Source: Oscillospiraceae bacterium (GTDB lineage: Bacteria; Bacillota; Clostridia; Oscillospirales; Ruminococcaceae). Taken from it: a DNA stretch of 5,304 nucleotides. Of the stretch, positions 1-5,304 are shown piece by piece; within the stretch, counting starts at the first letter, position 1; each line of letters begins with the position of its first letter. The notes beneath the pieces were generated by a model. That model was not told the origin of the DNA and ran no database searches. It saw only the letters and a list, made by a program, of their open reading frames with translations. A program made the translations under genes and the position numbers. The stretch spans positions 1 to 5,304 of the forward strand of contig SVMQ01000172.1 of assembly GCA_015067375.1 (NCBI GenBank). The letters run 5' to 3'.

Positions 1-191
1 TGTCTGCCGATGGGGATAAGCTCCTCGGTCAGGTCGCGGGAATAGAAGCTTTCAAATCCCGTGTGATTGGACAGCAGCGCGGTCGGGATGCCGCACGCCT
101 CAACGCCGGCCGCAGAGATGACGGGCAGCGCAGAGGTGAGCGAGCATTTTCCCACACAGGAAAAATCCTGTATCGTAACTATTCTTTTCAT
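1..191 (-). CDS. pdxY: Pyridoxal/pyridoxamine kinase, N-terminal part (runs off left edge)
   Basis: Only the first 63 codons are in the window; the frame is open to base 1. The start ATG (bases 191-189) has an AGGA-type ribosome binding site (minus strand, 201-205) nine bases upstream. The peptide begins MKRIVTIQDFSCVGKCSLT and continues through IPTALLSNHTGF near residues 35-46. This matches my recollection of the N-terminus of the pyridoxamine kinase group common in Clostridia: a ribokinase-fold enzyme with an early GKCS substrate-side loop and an 'LS-HT-GF' segment. The family phosphorylates pyridoxal, pyridoxamine or pyridoxine with ATP in the cytosol to salvage vitamin B6 into pyridoxal phosphate. 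It lies 92 bp downstream of the cysK stop with no terminator between, so it may be co-transcribed with the PLP enzyme CysK. The C-terminal ATP-binding half is outside the window, so the exact subfamily (PdxY versus PdxK-like) and whether the gene is intact cannot be judged. Confidence 0.8.
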   Translation of the reverse strand, partial: MKRIVTIQDFSCVGKCSLTSALPVISAAGVEACGIPTALLSNHTGFESFYSRDLTEELIPIGR

Positions 192-205
192 TGTGTTGTG
201 TCCTA

Positions 206-286
206 CATTGATGCTATTATCTTGATGTCAATTCATTGATGCTGTTATCTTGATGTCAATTCATTGATGCTGTTATCTTGATGTCA
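206..286. repeat. 28-bp tandem repeat, 2.9 copies, in the cysK-pdxY gap
   Basis: Three head-to-tail copies start at 206, 234 and 262. The first two are 28 bp each and the third is 25 bp (262-286). The units begin CATTGATGCT and end TTGATGTCAATT on the plus strand. Copies 2 and 3 are identical over their shared length; copy 1 differs by one base (A at 216 where the others have G at 244 and 272). The array fills most of the gap between cysK and the kinase gene, and its third copy includes the cysK stop codon (284-286). Each junction forms a 12-bp dyad, TCAAT-TC-ATTGA (228-239 and 256-267), and each unit holds TTGA-TG-TCAA. There are no spacers between units. Function is unknown; replication slippage is the simplest origin. 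Confidence 0.95.
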
Positions 287-1207
287 TTCGCTGAACATTT
301 CGGAGGAGAGGTAGCGCTCTCCCGTGTCGGTCAGCACCATCACGATGCGCTTTCCCGTATACTCGGGACGTGCCGCAAGCTTCAGCGCCGCCGCAAGCAC
401 CGCGCCGCTCGATATACCGACAAGTATGCCCTCGGTCTGTGCGATGCGCCTGCCGCAGTCGAATGCCTCCTCAGCGGATACGGTCACTATCTCGTCGATA
501 AGCGACTTATCCAGCACCTCGGGGATGAAATTCGCGCCGATGCCCTGTATCTTGTGAGCGCCTGCCCTGCCCTCGGACAGCAGCGGCGAGTCTTTAGGCT
601 CTACCGCAACAATGCGGATGTCAGGCTTCTGCTCTTTAAGATAGCGCGCCGCGCCTGTCAGCGTGCCGCCTGTGCCTACGCTCGCAACGAAAACGTCGAT
701 ATCCCCGTCAAGGTCGCGCCAAAGCTCGGGGCCTGTAGTTTCGTAATGCGCGAGCGCGTTTGCCTTATTCTCAAACTGCCCGGGGATAAAGCCGCCAAGC
801 TCCTTTGCAAGCTCCTGCGCCTTTGCGACGGCGCCCTGCATACCCTCGCTGCCCTTTGTCAGCACCACCTCCGCGCCGTAAGCCGCTATCAGCTTTCTGC
901 GCTCAACGGACATAGTATCGGGCATGGTGAGTATAACGCGGTAGCCGCGCTGTGCGCCCACCGCCGCAAGACCTATGCCCGTGTTGCCACTGGTAGGCTC
1001 GACTATAACTCCGCCTTTTTTCAGCAGTCCGCGCTGCTCTGCGTCGTTTATCATATACAGCGCGACTCTGTCCTTTGCGCTGCCTGCGGGATTGCTTCGC
1101 TCCAGCTTTGCGAAAAGCTGAGCATCTGCTCCCGAAGCTTCCGCAAACCGCGACACTTGCAGCAGCGGAGTGTTTCCTATCATCTGTGAAATATCATTAT
1201 ACAGCAT
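284..1207 (-). CDS. cysK: Cysteine synthase A (O-acetylserine sulfhydrylase)
   Basis: This is a 307-residue protein of normal CysK length. It makes L-cysteine from O-acetylserine and sulfide in the cytosol using pyridoxal phosphate. Visible motifs in order are IGNTPLL (10-16); NPAGSAKDR with the PLP Schiff-base lysine at K45; PTSGNTG (71-77), which binds substrate carboxylate; GTGGT (178-182), the PLP phosphate cradle; KIQGIGANFIP around 219-229; GISSG with serines 266-267 near the PLP ring nitrogen; and a C-terminal TDTGERYLS. Oddities are alanine before the catalytic lysine, where valine or isoleucine is more usual, and lysine where proline is common in the QFENKAN segment. Both look tolerable. 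I chose the ATG at 1207 because GAGGT lies six bases upstream and the protein then begins MLYNDISQMIGNTP, as in the family. The in-frame ATG at 1261 would add 18 unrelated residues and overlap the upstream gene. The gene sits 22 bp after the membrane-protein gene and is probably in its operon. A sister enzyme such as a cystathionine beta-synthase-like form is possible but less likely at this length. Confidence 0.95.
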   Translation of the reverse strand: MLYNDISQMIGNTPLLQVSRFAEASGADAQLFAKLERSNPAGSAKDRVALYMINDAEQRGLLKKGGVIVEPTSGNTGIGLAAVGAQRGYRVILTMPDTMSVERRKLIAAYGAEVVLTKGSEGMQGAVAKAQELAKELGGFIPGQFENKANALAHYETTGPELWRDLDGDIDVFVASVGTGGTLTGAARYLKEQKPDIRIVAVEPKDSPLLSEGRAGAHKIQGIGANFIPEVLDKSLIDEIVTVSAEEAFDCGRRIAQTEGILVGISSGAVLAAALKLAARPEYTGKRIVMVLTDTGERYLSSEMFSE

Positions 1208-1213
1208 AGTTTT

Positions 1214-1218
1214 ACCTC
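1214..1218 (-). promoter_or_regulatory. Ribosome binding site that fixes the cysK start
   Basis: On the minus strand GAGGT is followed by AAAACT and the ATG at 1207. This six-base spacing is ideal and supports the shorter 307-residue CysK over the extended frame starting at 1261. Confidence 0.8.
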
Positions 1219-1229
1219 GTAAATAAGCG

Positions 1230-1613
1230 TCACAGCCACACGGTCTGCGACCATTTTTCAAACAGATATCCGAAGCCCGATTGCAGAAACTGCACCGTCA
1301 TTCCCACAACTATCACAGCCGCAGGAATAACCGACCATAACACCGACATACCGCAGCGCTTGTGCCATATCCTCAGCAGAAAATTGAGCGCTGCAACAGT
1401 GAATACCGCAATACCGAGTATCAGCAGACCTTTTGCAAAGTCCGACCTTTCAAGCTCCAGCGGCCCCTCGTGGAATATACCGTTGTCCGCAATGATAGTT
1501 TCGTGCCAGTCAGGCGACAGATACAACACGGCTATTATCTCGCTGATATAGCACGCTGCGGCAGCGGCAGCATTCAGCACGAGCGATATTATTATGGCAA
1601 TTGCCTTTTTCAC
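1230..1613 (-). CDS. Small three-helix membrane protein, function unknown
   Basis: I do not recognise this 127-residue protein. It starts at GTG (1613-1611) behind a strong AAAGGAG site eight bases upstream. After a short basic start (MKKA) come three hydrophobic stretches at about residues 4-32, 58-82 and 89-117. The first contains a run of six alanines (15-20). Between helices 1 and 2 is a polar, acidic loop (about 33-57, with WHET and LELERSD) that should face outside by the positive-inside rule. Between helices 2 and 3 is a short basic turn (RIWHKRCG) that should face the cytosol, and the tail is short and Trp-rich (EKWSQTVWL). No enzyme motif, lipobox or clear signal peptidase site is visible. 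The gene lies 19 bp after mutS2 and 22 bp before cysK, so it is very likely co-transcribed with both. Codon use matches its neighbours. Spacing, ribosome site and helix pattern argue that it is a real gene. Confidence 0.8.
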   Translation of the reverse strand: MKKAIAIIISLVLNAAAAAACYISEIIAVLYLSPDWHETIIADNGIFHEGPLELERSDFAKGLLILGIAVFTVAALNFLLRIWHKRCGMSVLWSVIPAAVIVVGMTVQFLQSGFGYLFEKWSQTVWL

Positions 1614-1628
1614 GGAGTCAGCTCCTTT
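1614..1628 (-). promoter_or_regulatory. Ribosome binding site and 4-bp hairpin before the GTG start
   Basis: On the minus strand AAAGGAG (1622-1628) is followed by CTGACTCC and the GTG start. GGAG and CTCC are complementary across a four-base loop, so the ribosome site can pair with the bases just before the start codon. The stem is short and the regulatory meaning is only a guess, but the good Shine-Dalgarno match supports the GTG start. Confidence 0.6.
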
Positions 1629-1632
1629 GTTG

Positions 1633-4014
1633 TCATTTCAGCTCCACCACAGTTACGCCTGCCTCGCCCTCGCCGTAAGCGCCTAGACGGTAGCTCTTGA
1701 CGGAGGGGTTGGATTTAAGCGCCTGATGCACAGCGGCTCTCAGCGCGCCTGTACCCTTGCCGTGGATTATCGTGACAGTATGGATGCCGCCGAGGACAGA
1801 GCCGTCGATGAAGCGCTCCACCTCCATCACGCCCTCGTCGCCCATCATGCCGCGGATATCCAGCTCCAGCGTACCCTTGCGCTCCATATTGGACTTGACC
1901 TGCTTCTTTACCTTGCCGCCGACAGACTGCTGCGGCTGCTTCTTTTTGTTTTCGATAAGGCGCAGATTCTTCTGGTTGGTCTTTACCTTCATCATGCCGA
2001 CCTGCACGAAGCATACGCCCGACATATTCGGCACGGTGAGCAGCGTGCCTTCTTTCTTCGTGTCAGCGAGCATAACGCTGTCGCCTGCTTTAAGCGGACG
2101 CGGCAGCACATACTCCTCGCTCCTGCGCTCCATGATAGGATTAGCCTCATCGTGCATCTTATTCAGTGTGCCGCCGACTTTTCCCTTTGCAGCACCGTAT
2201 TTCTGTCGGAATTCTTCCTTGTCCTTTATCTTTTTCAGCTCGTCAAGCTCGTTGAGCAGGATATTGGAGCGCATACGGGTCTCCTCGATTATGCTCATTG
2301 CGCGCTGACGCGCGTTTTCAAGCTCCTTTTCCTTCTGCGCTTCAAGCTCGGACAGCTTCTGTTTAAGCTCGCTCTCATTCATCCTTGCGTTGCGCTCCGC
2401 GACAGCTACGCTCTCTTTCAGCTCCTCAAGCTCCTGACGGGATTTCTCGAGTGCGTCCACCACCTGCTCGAAGCGCTTGTTTTCGGTGCTGACAAGCTCC
2501 TGTGCGCGCTGTATCACATGGGGCGGCATATCAAGCTTTGAGGTTATCGCAAACGCGTTGGATTTACCGGGCACGCCCACGATAACGCGGTAGGTAGGCT
2601 TCAAGGTATTCACATCAAACTCGCAGCAGGCATTCTCAACGCCCTCCGTTTCAAGCGCAAACATCTTTACCTCCTGATAGTGCGTGGTCGCGACCACCTT
2701 TGAGGAGTAGCTCTTGAGCTCCGACAGCACCGATACGGCAAGCGCCGCGCCCTCAACGGGGTCAGTGCCGCTTCCAAGCTCGTCGATAAGCACCAGTGAG
2801 CGCTCGTCCGCGCGGTCGAGGATGCCGATGATATTGGTCATGTGCGAGGAGAATGTGGACAGGCTCTGCTCGATGCTCTGCTCGTCGCCTATATCCACAT
2901 AAATCGCGCCGAATTCGCCGATAACGCTGCCGTCGCCTGCGGGTATCATAAGTCCGCACATGGTCATCAGGGTAAGCAGACCTACGGTCTTTATTGCGAC
3001 CGTCTTACCGCCCGTATTCGGGCCTGTGATGATAAGGCAGTCATAGCCCTCGCCTATCTCGACGGTTATCGGCACCACCACATCCGCGTTTATCAGAGGA
3101 TGGCGCGCGTTGTGCAGCACCGCCTTTGGCTCGGAGGATATCTCCGCCGCAACGCCCTTCATCTTCGCGCCGAGGTTAGCCTTTGCGAAGTACAGCTCCA
3201 GTATCTCCGCAACGCGGAAGTTGTTGAGTATCGCGTCGGCATTCTCGCCCACCTGCTCGGATAGCTCGCGCGTGATGCGCTCTATCTCAGCCTGCTCACG
3301 CGCTTTCAGCACGCGTATCTCGTTGTTTGCGTCAACGACGCTCATCGGCTCGATAAAGAATGTCTGTCCCGTCGCGGAGGTGTCATGCACCAGACCGGGC
3401 ACCTCATTCTTGTACTCGCTTCGCACGGGGACAACGTATCTTCCGTCGCGCATGGTGACGATATTCTCCTGCAGATATTTCTGCGTGTTCTTGTTTTTGA
3501 TGAGCTTGTCGAGCTGCTCGCGGATGTTCAGTCCCTGCCTTACGATGCGCTTTCTGATGGAGGACAGCTCCGCGCTCGCGCCGTCGGACATCTCCTCCTC
3601 GGAGATGATGCTGTCGGAGATGCGCTGCTCAAGGCTCTTTATCGGGTACAGCTCACGGAAATACTCGTCAAGCGTATTCTCGATGTTGGAGCATTGGCTG
3701 TACCAGTCGCACAGCATACCTGTTTCGCGCAGTATCTCGGCAACGTCAAGCAGCTCGCGGAAGCTGAGTGCAGAGCCGCTCTTGCATCTTTTCAGCGAGC
3801 CTGTTATATCCTTTATCTTGCGGAATCGCGGCGTGCCGAATTTTGCGGACAATTTGAACGCGTCGTCGGTCTTTTTCAGCTCCGCGCGCATCTTTTCGCC
3901 GTTGAATTCAGGCTTCAGCCTGAGCGCCTTTTCGCGGCAGGTGTCGCTGTATGTCTGCTCGGCAAGAAGCTCCAGTATCTTGTCAAGCTCCAGTTTCTTG
4001 TAATATTTGTTCAT
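1633..4014 (-). CDS. mutS2: MutS2 family ATPase/Smr endonuclease
   Basis: This is a full-length 793-residue protein, against about 785 in Bacillus subtilis. The N-terminal helical core carries the MutS2 signatures GRYVVPVR (191-198) and GQTFFIEP (216-223). The MutS-type ABC ATPase follows: Walker A GPNTGGKT (331-338), the DEQS...STFSSHM signature region (377-391), Walker B LVLIDELGSGTDP with D411/E412, and the H-loop TTHYQEVK with H445. A Lys/Glu-rich coiled coil spans about 505-605, then a KOW-like strand region at about 640-690. The C-terminal Smr domain (about 715-793) has LDIRG (718-722) and HGKGTG (751-756). It lacks the mismatch-recognition domain of true MutS. Family members have been linked to suppression of recombination and, in B. 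subtilis, to splitting collided ribosomes; which role applies here cannot be read from sequence. The ATG at 4014 has GAGG six bases upstream and gives the family N-terminus. The gene is first in its transcription unit behind a consensus promoter, and its stop lies 19 bp before the next gene. Confidence 0.97.
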   Translation of the reverse strand: MNKYYKKLELDKILELLAEQTYSDTCREKALRLKPEFNGEKMRAELKKTDDAFKLSAKFGTPRFRKIKDITGSLKRCKSGSALSFRELLDVAEILRETGMLCDWYSQCSNIENTLDEYFRELYPIKSLEQRISDSIISEEEMSDGASAELSSIRKRIVRQGLNIREQLDKLIKNKNTQKYLQENIVTMRDGRYVVPVRSEYKNEVPGLVHDTSATGQTFFIEPMSVVDANNEIRVLKAREQAEIERITRELSEQVGENADAILNNFRVAEILELYFAKANLGAKMKGVAAEISSEPKAVLHNARHPLINADVVVPITVEIGEGYDCLIITGPNTGGKTVAIKTVGLLTLMTMCGLMIPAGDGSVIGEFGAIYVDIGDEQSIEQSLSTFSSHMTNIIGILDRADERSLVLIDELGSGTDPVEGAALAVSVLSELKSYSSKVVATTHYQEVKMFALETEGVENACCEFDVNTLKPTYRVIVGVPGKSNAFAITSKLDMPPHVIQRAQELVSTENKRFEQVVDALEKSRQELEELKESVAVAERNARMNESELKQKLSELEAQKEKELENARQRAMSIIEETRMRSNILLNELDELKKIKDKEEFRQKYGAAKGKVGGTLNKMHDEANPIMERRSEEYVLPRPLKAGDSVMLADTKKEGTLLTVPNMSGVCFVQVGMMKVKTNQKNLRLIENKKKQPQQSVGGKVKKQVKSNMERKGTLELDIRGMMGDEGVMEVERFIDGSVLGGIHTVTIIHGKGTGALRAAVHQALKSNPSVKSYRLGAYGEGEAGVTVVELK

Positions 4015-4020
4015 GTTCTA

Positions 4021-4025
4021 CCTCT
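4021..4025 (-). promoter_or_regulatory. Ribosome binding site of mutS2
   Basis: On the minus strand AGAGG stands at 4025-4021, six bases before the ATG at 4014. It supports the chosen mutS2 start. Confidence 0.75.
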
Positions 4026-4045
4026 TTCTCTCTATGGTCACATGG

Positions 4046-4062
4046 TATACTAAGACAGTATA
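4046..4062. promoter_or_regulatory. 17-bp dyad over the predicted mutS2 transcription start
   Basis: TATACT (4046-4051) and AGTATA (4057-4062) are perfect inverted copies around AAGAC. The predicted start of transcription (about 4056-4059) falls inside. The dyad could be an operator, or a weak 5' hairpin in the leader. No protein is known to me for this motif, so its role is inferred only from symmetry and position. Confidence 0.4.
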
Positions 4063-4063
4063 T

Positions 4064-4092
4064 ATTATATATGATTGTCGTTGGATTGTCAA
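4064..4092 (-). promoter_or_regulatory. Consensus vegetative (sigma-A) promoter of the mutS2 operon
   Basis: On the minus strand the -35 box is TTGACA (4092-4087) and the -10 box is TATAAT (4069-4064), with exactly 17 bp between them (4070-4086). All twelve bases match the sigma-A consensus at optimal spacing. Transcription should start around 4056-4059, giving a leader of about 42-45 bases before the mutS2 ATG. The promoter lies just past the terminator of the upstream gene, so the mutS2 cluster is an independent transcription unit. Confidence 0.9.
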
Positions 4093-4114
4093 TATTAATT
4101 GCGGTCTGATAGTC
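4073..4114. repeat. Short direct repeats GATTGTC around the -35 box
   Basis: GATTGTC occurs at 4073-4079 and again at 4084-4090, an 11-bp period, which is about one helical turn. A one-mismatch copy, GATAGTC, lies at 4108-4114, 24 bp further on. The first copy sits in the promoter spacer and the second overlaps the -35 box. The arrangement resembles a tandem activator or repressor site, but heptamers this short can arise by chance. Confidence 0.4.
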
Positions 4115-4125
4115 AACACTGCCGC

Positions 4126-4161
4126 AAAAACACCGCGGAGAGTCAGTGCCTTTCCGCGGTG
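4126..4161 (-). terminator. Intrinsic terminator after the MATE gene
   Basis: On the minus strand the 9-bp arm CACCGCGGA (4161-4153) pairs perfectly with TCCGCGGTG (4139-4131) across a 13-base loop, followed directly by TTTTT (4130-4126). It begins nine bases after the TAA of the transporter gene and lies upstream of the mutS2 promoter, so it separates the two transcription units. The T-run is short but the stem is very GC-rich. Confidence 0.9.
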
Positions 4162-4170
4162 GTCGCATCA

Positions 4171-5304
4171 TTATTGAGCCTTATCTTCATTCGGGGTCTT
4201 AAACAGAAAATGCAGGATGAACGGTATGCACACAAGTCCCGTAAGCACGTCAGCGACAGGCTGTGAGAACTGTATTCCGAGCAGCCCCCACAGCGATGTT
4301 GTGACGATGAGCGTGGGGATGAGCATAAGTCCCGAGCGCAGCATCGACAGCACCGACGACACCGCCGCCTTTCTGATGCTCTGATACAGCATATTAACGG
4401 GTATCGACAGCGGCATGAACAGCGCGCCTATGCTCGCAAAGCGAAGTGCAAGTCCGCCTATCTCGCGCACCTCCTGCTCTTTCTGGAAAAGACCTACTAT
4501 AAACTCAGGCACGAGCAGCCCCGGCAGCGACATCACCAGCACCAGCGCAAAGCCAGCGCCCATCGTGAACAGCAGACCCTGCTTCACGCGGCGGTATTCC
4601 TTTGCCTGATAGTTGAACGACGCGACAGGCTGAAAGCCCTGTCCTATGCCAAGGCCCACGCACATAACGAGCATGGAGTAGCGGTTCACGACGCTCATTG
4701 CCGCAATTGCAGCGTCGCCGTAGGGCTTTGTCAGATTGTTCAGCAGACCGTTGGATATCGAGGTCAGACCCTGCCTTATCAACGCAGGGAAGCCTACTCT
4801 TGCAATAGTGAGGTAGGTATGCGCCCTCCTGCTGATAAAGCGAGGAGATATGCTGCCCTGTGCGGTCTTTCTGTGGAAGTACAGCAGCAGGAAAAAGCTG
4901 AGTATCTGCGACACCGCTGTGGACAGACCTGCGCCGAAAACGCCCAAATCAAAGATCATTATAAGCAGCCAGTCGCCGACGATATTCAGTATTCCGCCCG
5001 ACACAAGACCTATCATCGCATAGAATGCCTTGCCCTCATAGCGCAGATTGTTGTTAAGCACGAATGAGCACACCATAAACGGACACGCGATAAGCACCCA
5101 CATTCCGTAATCTCGCGCATAGGGCAGTATCGTTTCCGTGCTTCCGAGCAGCCGCAAAAGCGGATTCAGAAAGCTGAGTCCCAGCACGAGCAGAGCCGTG
5201 CCTGCCGCAGCGCCTGTAAAAAAGGCAGTGGAAACATACTCCGAGGCTTCATTCGTATTCTTGTCCGCAAGCGCCTTTGACACGAGCGTGCCTGAGCCTT
5301 GTCC
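4171..5304 (-). CDS. MATE family multidrug efflux transporter, MepA-like (5' end outside window)
   Basis: The frame enters at base 5304 and gives 377 residues to a TAA at 4173-4171 that is followed immediately by TGA. Full MATE proteins are about 440-460 residues, so roughly 60-80 N-terminal residues (helix 1 and most of helix 2) are missing because of the window edge, not damage. The fragment opens GQGSGTLVSKALADKN, the conserved end of helix 2. It then shows about ten membrane spans near fragment residues 21-50, 66-84, 93-116, 121-143, 165-190, 196-220, 244-273, 285-307, 318-343 and 347-368. NNNLRYEG (84-91), GDAAIAAMSVVNR (196-208) and GIGQGFQPVASFNY (219-232) match the MepA-like branch. 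The second and third of these mark the two-fold repeat of the MATE fold. Such proteins are cytoplasmic-membrane antiporters that export cationic drugs or metabolites using a Na+ or H+ gradient; the substrate here is unknown. The GTG at 5283 is an internal valine codon, not a start. Confidence 0.93.
   Translation of the reverse strand, partial: GQGSGTLVSKALADKNTNEASEYVSTAFFTGAAAGTALLVLGLSFLNPLLRLLGSTETILPYARDYGMWVLIACPFMVCSFVLNNNLRYEGKAFYAMIGLVSGGILNIVGDWLLIMIFDLGVFGAGLSTAVSQILSFFLLLYFHRKTAQGSISPRFISRRAHTYLTIARVGFPALIRQGLTSISNGLLNNLTKPYGDAAIAAMSVVNRYSMLVMCVGLGIGQGFQPVASFNYQAKEYRRVKQGLLFTMGAGFALVLVMSLPGLLVPEFIVGLFQKEQEVREIGGLALRFASIGALFMPLSIPVNMLYQSIRKAAVSSVLSMLRSGLMLIPTLIVTTSLWGLLGIQFSQPVADVLTGLVCIPFILHFLFKTPNEDKAQ

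Noticed and set aside
206..286. CRISPR array
   Set aside because: The 28-bp units are directly abutting with no spacers and no cas genes are nearby.
278..1189. A 303-residue open frame on the plus strand opposite cysK
   Set aside because: It is fully antisense to a clear cysK. Its protein is rich in Arg, Cys, His and Leu in no family pattern, and it has no ribosome site. It is a shadow of GC-biased third positions.
1208..1261. An 18-residue N-terminal extension of CysK from the ATG at 1261
   Set aside because: It would overlap the end of the membrane-protein gene, has no family similarity, and the ATG at 1207 has a well-placed GAGGT site.
1726..4053. Several long plus-strand frames opposite mutS2 (for example 1726-2541, 3110-4003, 3385-4053)
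   Set aside because: All are antisense to the intact mutS2 frame, show low-complexity Ser- or Leu/His-rich products and no known motifs.
4015..4170. Riboswitch or T-box leader before mutS2
   Set aside because: The predicted leader is only about 42-45 bases, too short for a known aptamer. The only strong hairpin in the gap lies upstream of the promoter and terminates the MATE gene.
3983..4171. A 62-residue minus-strand frame between the MATE gene and mutS2
   Set aside because: It runs through the terminator hairpin and the promoter and overlaps the mutS2 start. It has no ribosome site and is not protein-like.

Overview
The window is a stretch of bacterial chromosome in which every supportable gene lies on the minus strand. 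Moderately high GC, strong GAGG/AGGAG-type ribosome binding sites, a MutS2 with a C-terminal Smr domain, a MepA-like MATE transporter and a short pyridoxamine-kinase-like N-terminus together suggest a Firmicute of class Clostridia, most likely of the Ruminococcus/Oscillospiraceae type. That placement rests on protein style only. No mobile element, phage, CRISPR or tRNA/rRNA signal was seen.

Read in the direction of transcription (right to left), the window opens with the C-terminal 377 residues of a MATE efflux protein whose start lies beyond base 5304. It ends at a clear intrinsic terminator (4126-4161). The 156-bp gap that follows holds a perfect-consensus vegetative promoter (TTGACA, 17 bp, TATAAT) with short direct repeats around its -35 box and a 17-bp dyad over the predicted start site. 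This promoter drives mutS2 (1633-4014). After 19 bp comes an unrecognised 127-residue, three-helix membrane protein with a GTG start (1230-1613), and 22 bp further on comes cysteine synthase (284-1207). No terminator is visible between these three genes, so they read as one operon.

The gap between cysK and the next gene is almost wholly made of three tandem copies of a 28-bp unit (206-286) that begins inside the cysK stop codon. Beyond it starts a pyridoxal/pyridoxamine kinase gene (1-191), cut by the left edge. CysK needs pyridoxal phosphate and the kinase salvages it, so the downstream half of the cluster makes metabolic sense. The link to MutS2 and the membrane protein is positional only.

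The core genes are ordinary housekeeping and transport genes. The least explained items are the 28-bp tandem repeat, the small membrane protein, and the repeat/dyad architecture of the mutS2 promoter. I found no convincing evidence of a new multi-gene system.
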